From Turicibacter sp. (GTDB lineage Bacteria > Bacillota > Bacilli > MOL361 > Turicibacteraceae): a stretch of DNA of 8,050 bases. The stretch covers positions 1 to 8,050 of the forward strand of contig JAUMTV010000135.1 of assembly GCA_030531025.1 (NCBI GenBank), in the 5' to 3' direction. This document shows positions 7,851 through 8,050 of this stretch, piece after piece. The notes below the pieces were generated by a model. It had not been told where the DNA came from, searched no databases, and saw only the letters and a list, made by a program, of their open reading frames with translations. The translations under genes and the position numbers were made by a program. Position 1 is the stretch's first letter. Each line of letters opens with the position of its first letter.

Positions 7851-8000
7851 TGCGCAAAAAGAATTTTCTATTACTTAACCCACTATCGTACTTACATACA
7901 TATAAATAAGCATCAACATTAAACTTCCCCTTAAACTATTACCTTTATAATCATCGTCCTAGTCATCTAACACCAACCACACCACACACATATAGTCATC

Positions 8001-8050
8001 TATATAAGTCCAGATAAATTTTCTTCATAGAAAATTTTTAAGCCCTAGTA
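8001..8050 (-). repeat. Structured intergenic element, copy E (cut by the window edge)
   Basis: The minus strand from 8048 to 8001 matches bases 35-84 in the same 5' to 3' sense. Both begin CTAGGG, carry a hairpin and end in the same 17 bases (8017-8001). The hairpin is AAATTTTC, loop TATGAA, GAAAATTT, a perfect 8-bp stem. Copy S has AAGTTTTC with GAAAAACTT, so one A-T pair is replaced by G-C while pairing is kept. Read on the plus strand the element follows the G-poor block, just as copy S read on the minus strand follows prfA. The CTAGCA-type part of copy S would lie beyond the window; the visible CCCTAGTA suggests it continues there. Confidence 0.7.

Larger units (their letters stand above)
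6241..7980. other. Gene-free, extremely G-depleted (plus strand) block
   Basis: By hand count about 69 of 1740 bases are G (about 4%). C reaches about 30% in 60-base lines at 6781-7080, and A and T make up the rest. G-free runs include 6769-6935 (167 bases), 7001-7103 (103) and 7586-7683 (98). Minus-strand frames are broken by stops. The only long plus-strand frame (6315-6581) starts at TTG, has no Shine-Dalgarno, and is explained by the scarcity of G-containing stop codons. I found no tRNA, rRNA, CRISPR or insertion-sequence gene. The composition breaks sharply from the neighbouring genes, whose minus strand is only mildly G-rich. The block may be a non-coding RNA locus, a regulatory DNA region or a degraded repeat array; I cannot tell which. 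Confidence 0.85.

Noticed and set aside
6241..7980. Purine/pyrimidine mirror tract (triplex DNA)
   Set aside because: The plus strand is rich in A as well as C and T, so it is not a polypyrimidine tract.

Overview
The window looks like a chromosomal segment of a low-GC Gram-positive bacterium (Bacillota). All five recognisable genes lie on the minus strand. Four of them, in transcription order yybS, gdpP, rplI and dnaB, repeat the conserved yybS-yybT-rplI-dnaC cluster of Bacillus-type genomes. In B. subtilis that cluster lies near the replication origin. The protein sequences suggest a Turicibacter/Erysipelotrichia-like or other deep Bacilli lineage, but I cannot confirm this without a search.

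Layout from left to right: 1-84 is a structured intergenic element (S) just past the end of prfA. 88-1152 is prfA, which has its own near-consensus promoter at 1184-1212, next to a hairpin that probably ends the dnaB message. 1255-6013 holds dnaB, rplI, gdpP and yybS, tightly spaced or overlapping, read from a promoter near 6052-6060. This unit joins replication (DnaB helicase), translation (L9) and c-di-AMP turnover (GdpP) with a membrane protein of unknown function. Release factor 1 follows as a separate transcript.

The striking part is 6014-8050, about 2 kb with no credible gene. After a short stretch with hairpins (6095-6310), the sequence becomes almost G-free on the plus strand. A hand count gives about 69 G in the 1740 bases 6241-7980 (about 4%), including G-free runs of 167, 103 and 98 bases, while C is roughly 30% in the core. 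The minus strand is correspondingly almost free of C. Within this block a diverged tandem repeat of about 80 bp can be traced over at least 7099-7562. A short motif around TACAGCAA recurs through the block and once just upstream of the yybS promoter.

At the far right edge (8001-8050) lies a second copy (E) of the left-edge element, in inverted orientation. The two copies share a 17-base identical block and a hairpin whose stem differs by a compensated base pair. On the plus strand E follows the G-poor block, just as S follows prfA on the minus strand.

The candidate for something undescribed is this G-depleted, internally repeated, non-coding block bounded by a repeated hairpin element. I propose possible roles (a long non-coding RNA, a composition-driven Rho loading or Rho-escape region, a DNA structural locus), but the sequence alone does not decide between them.
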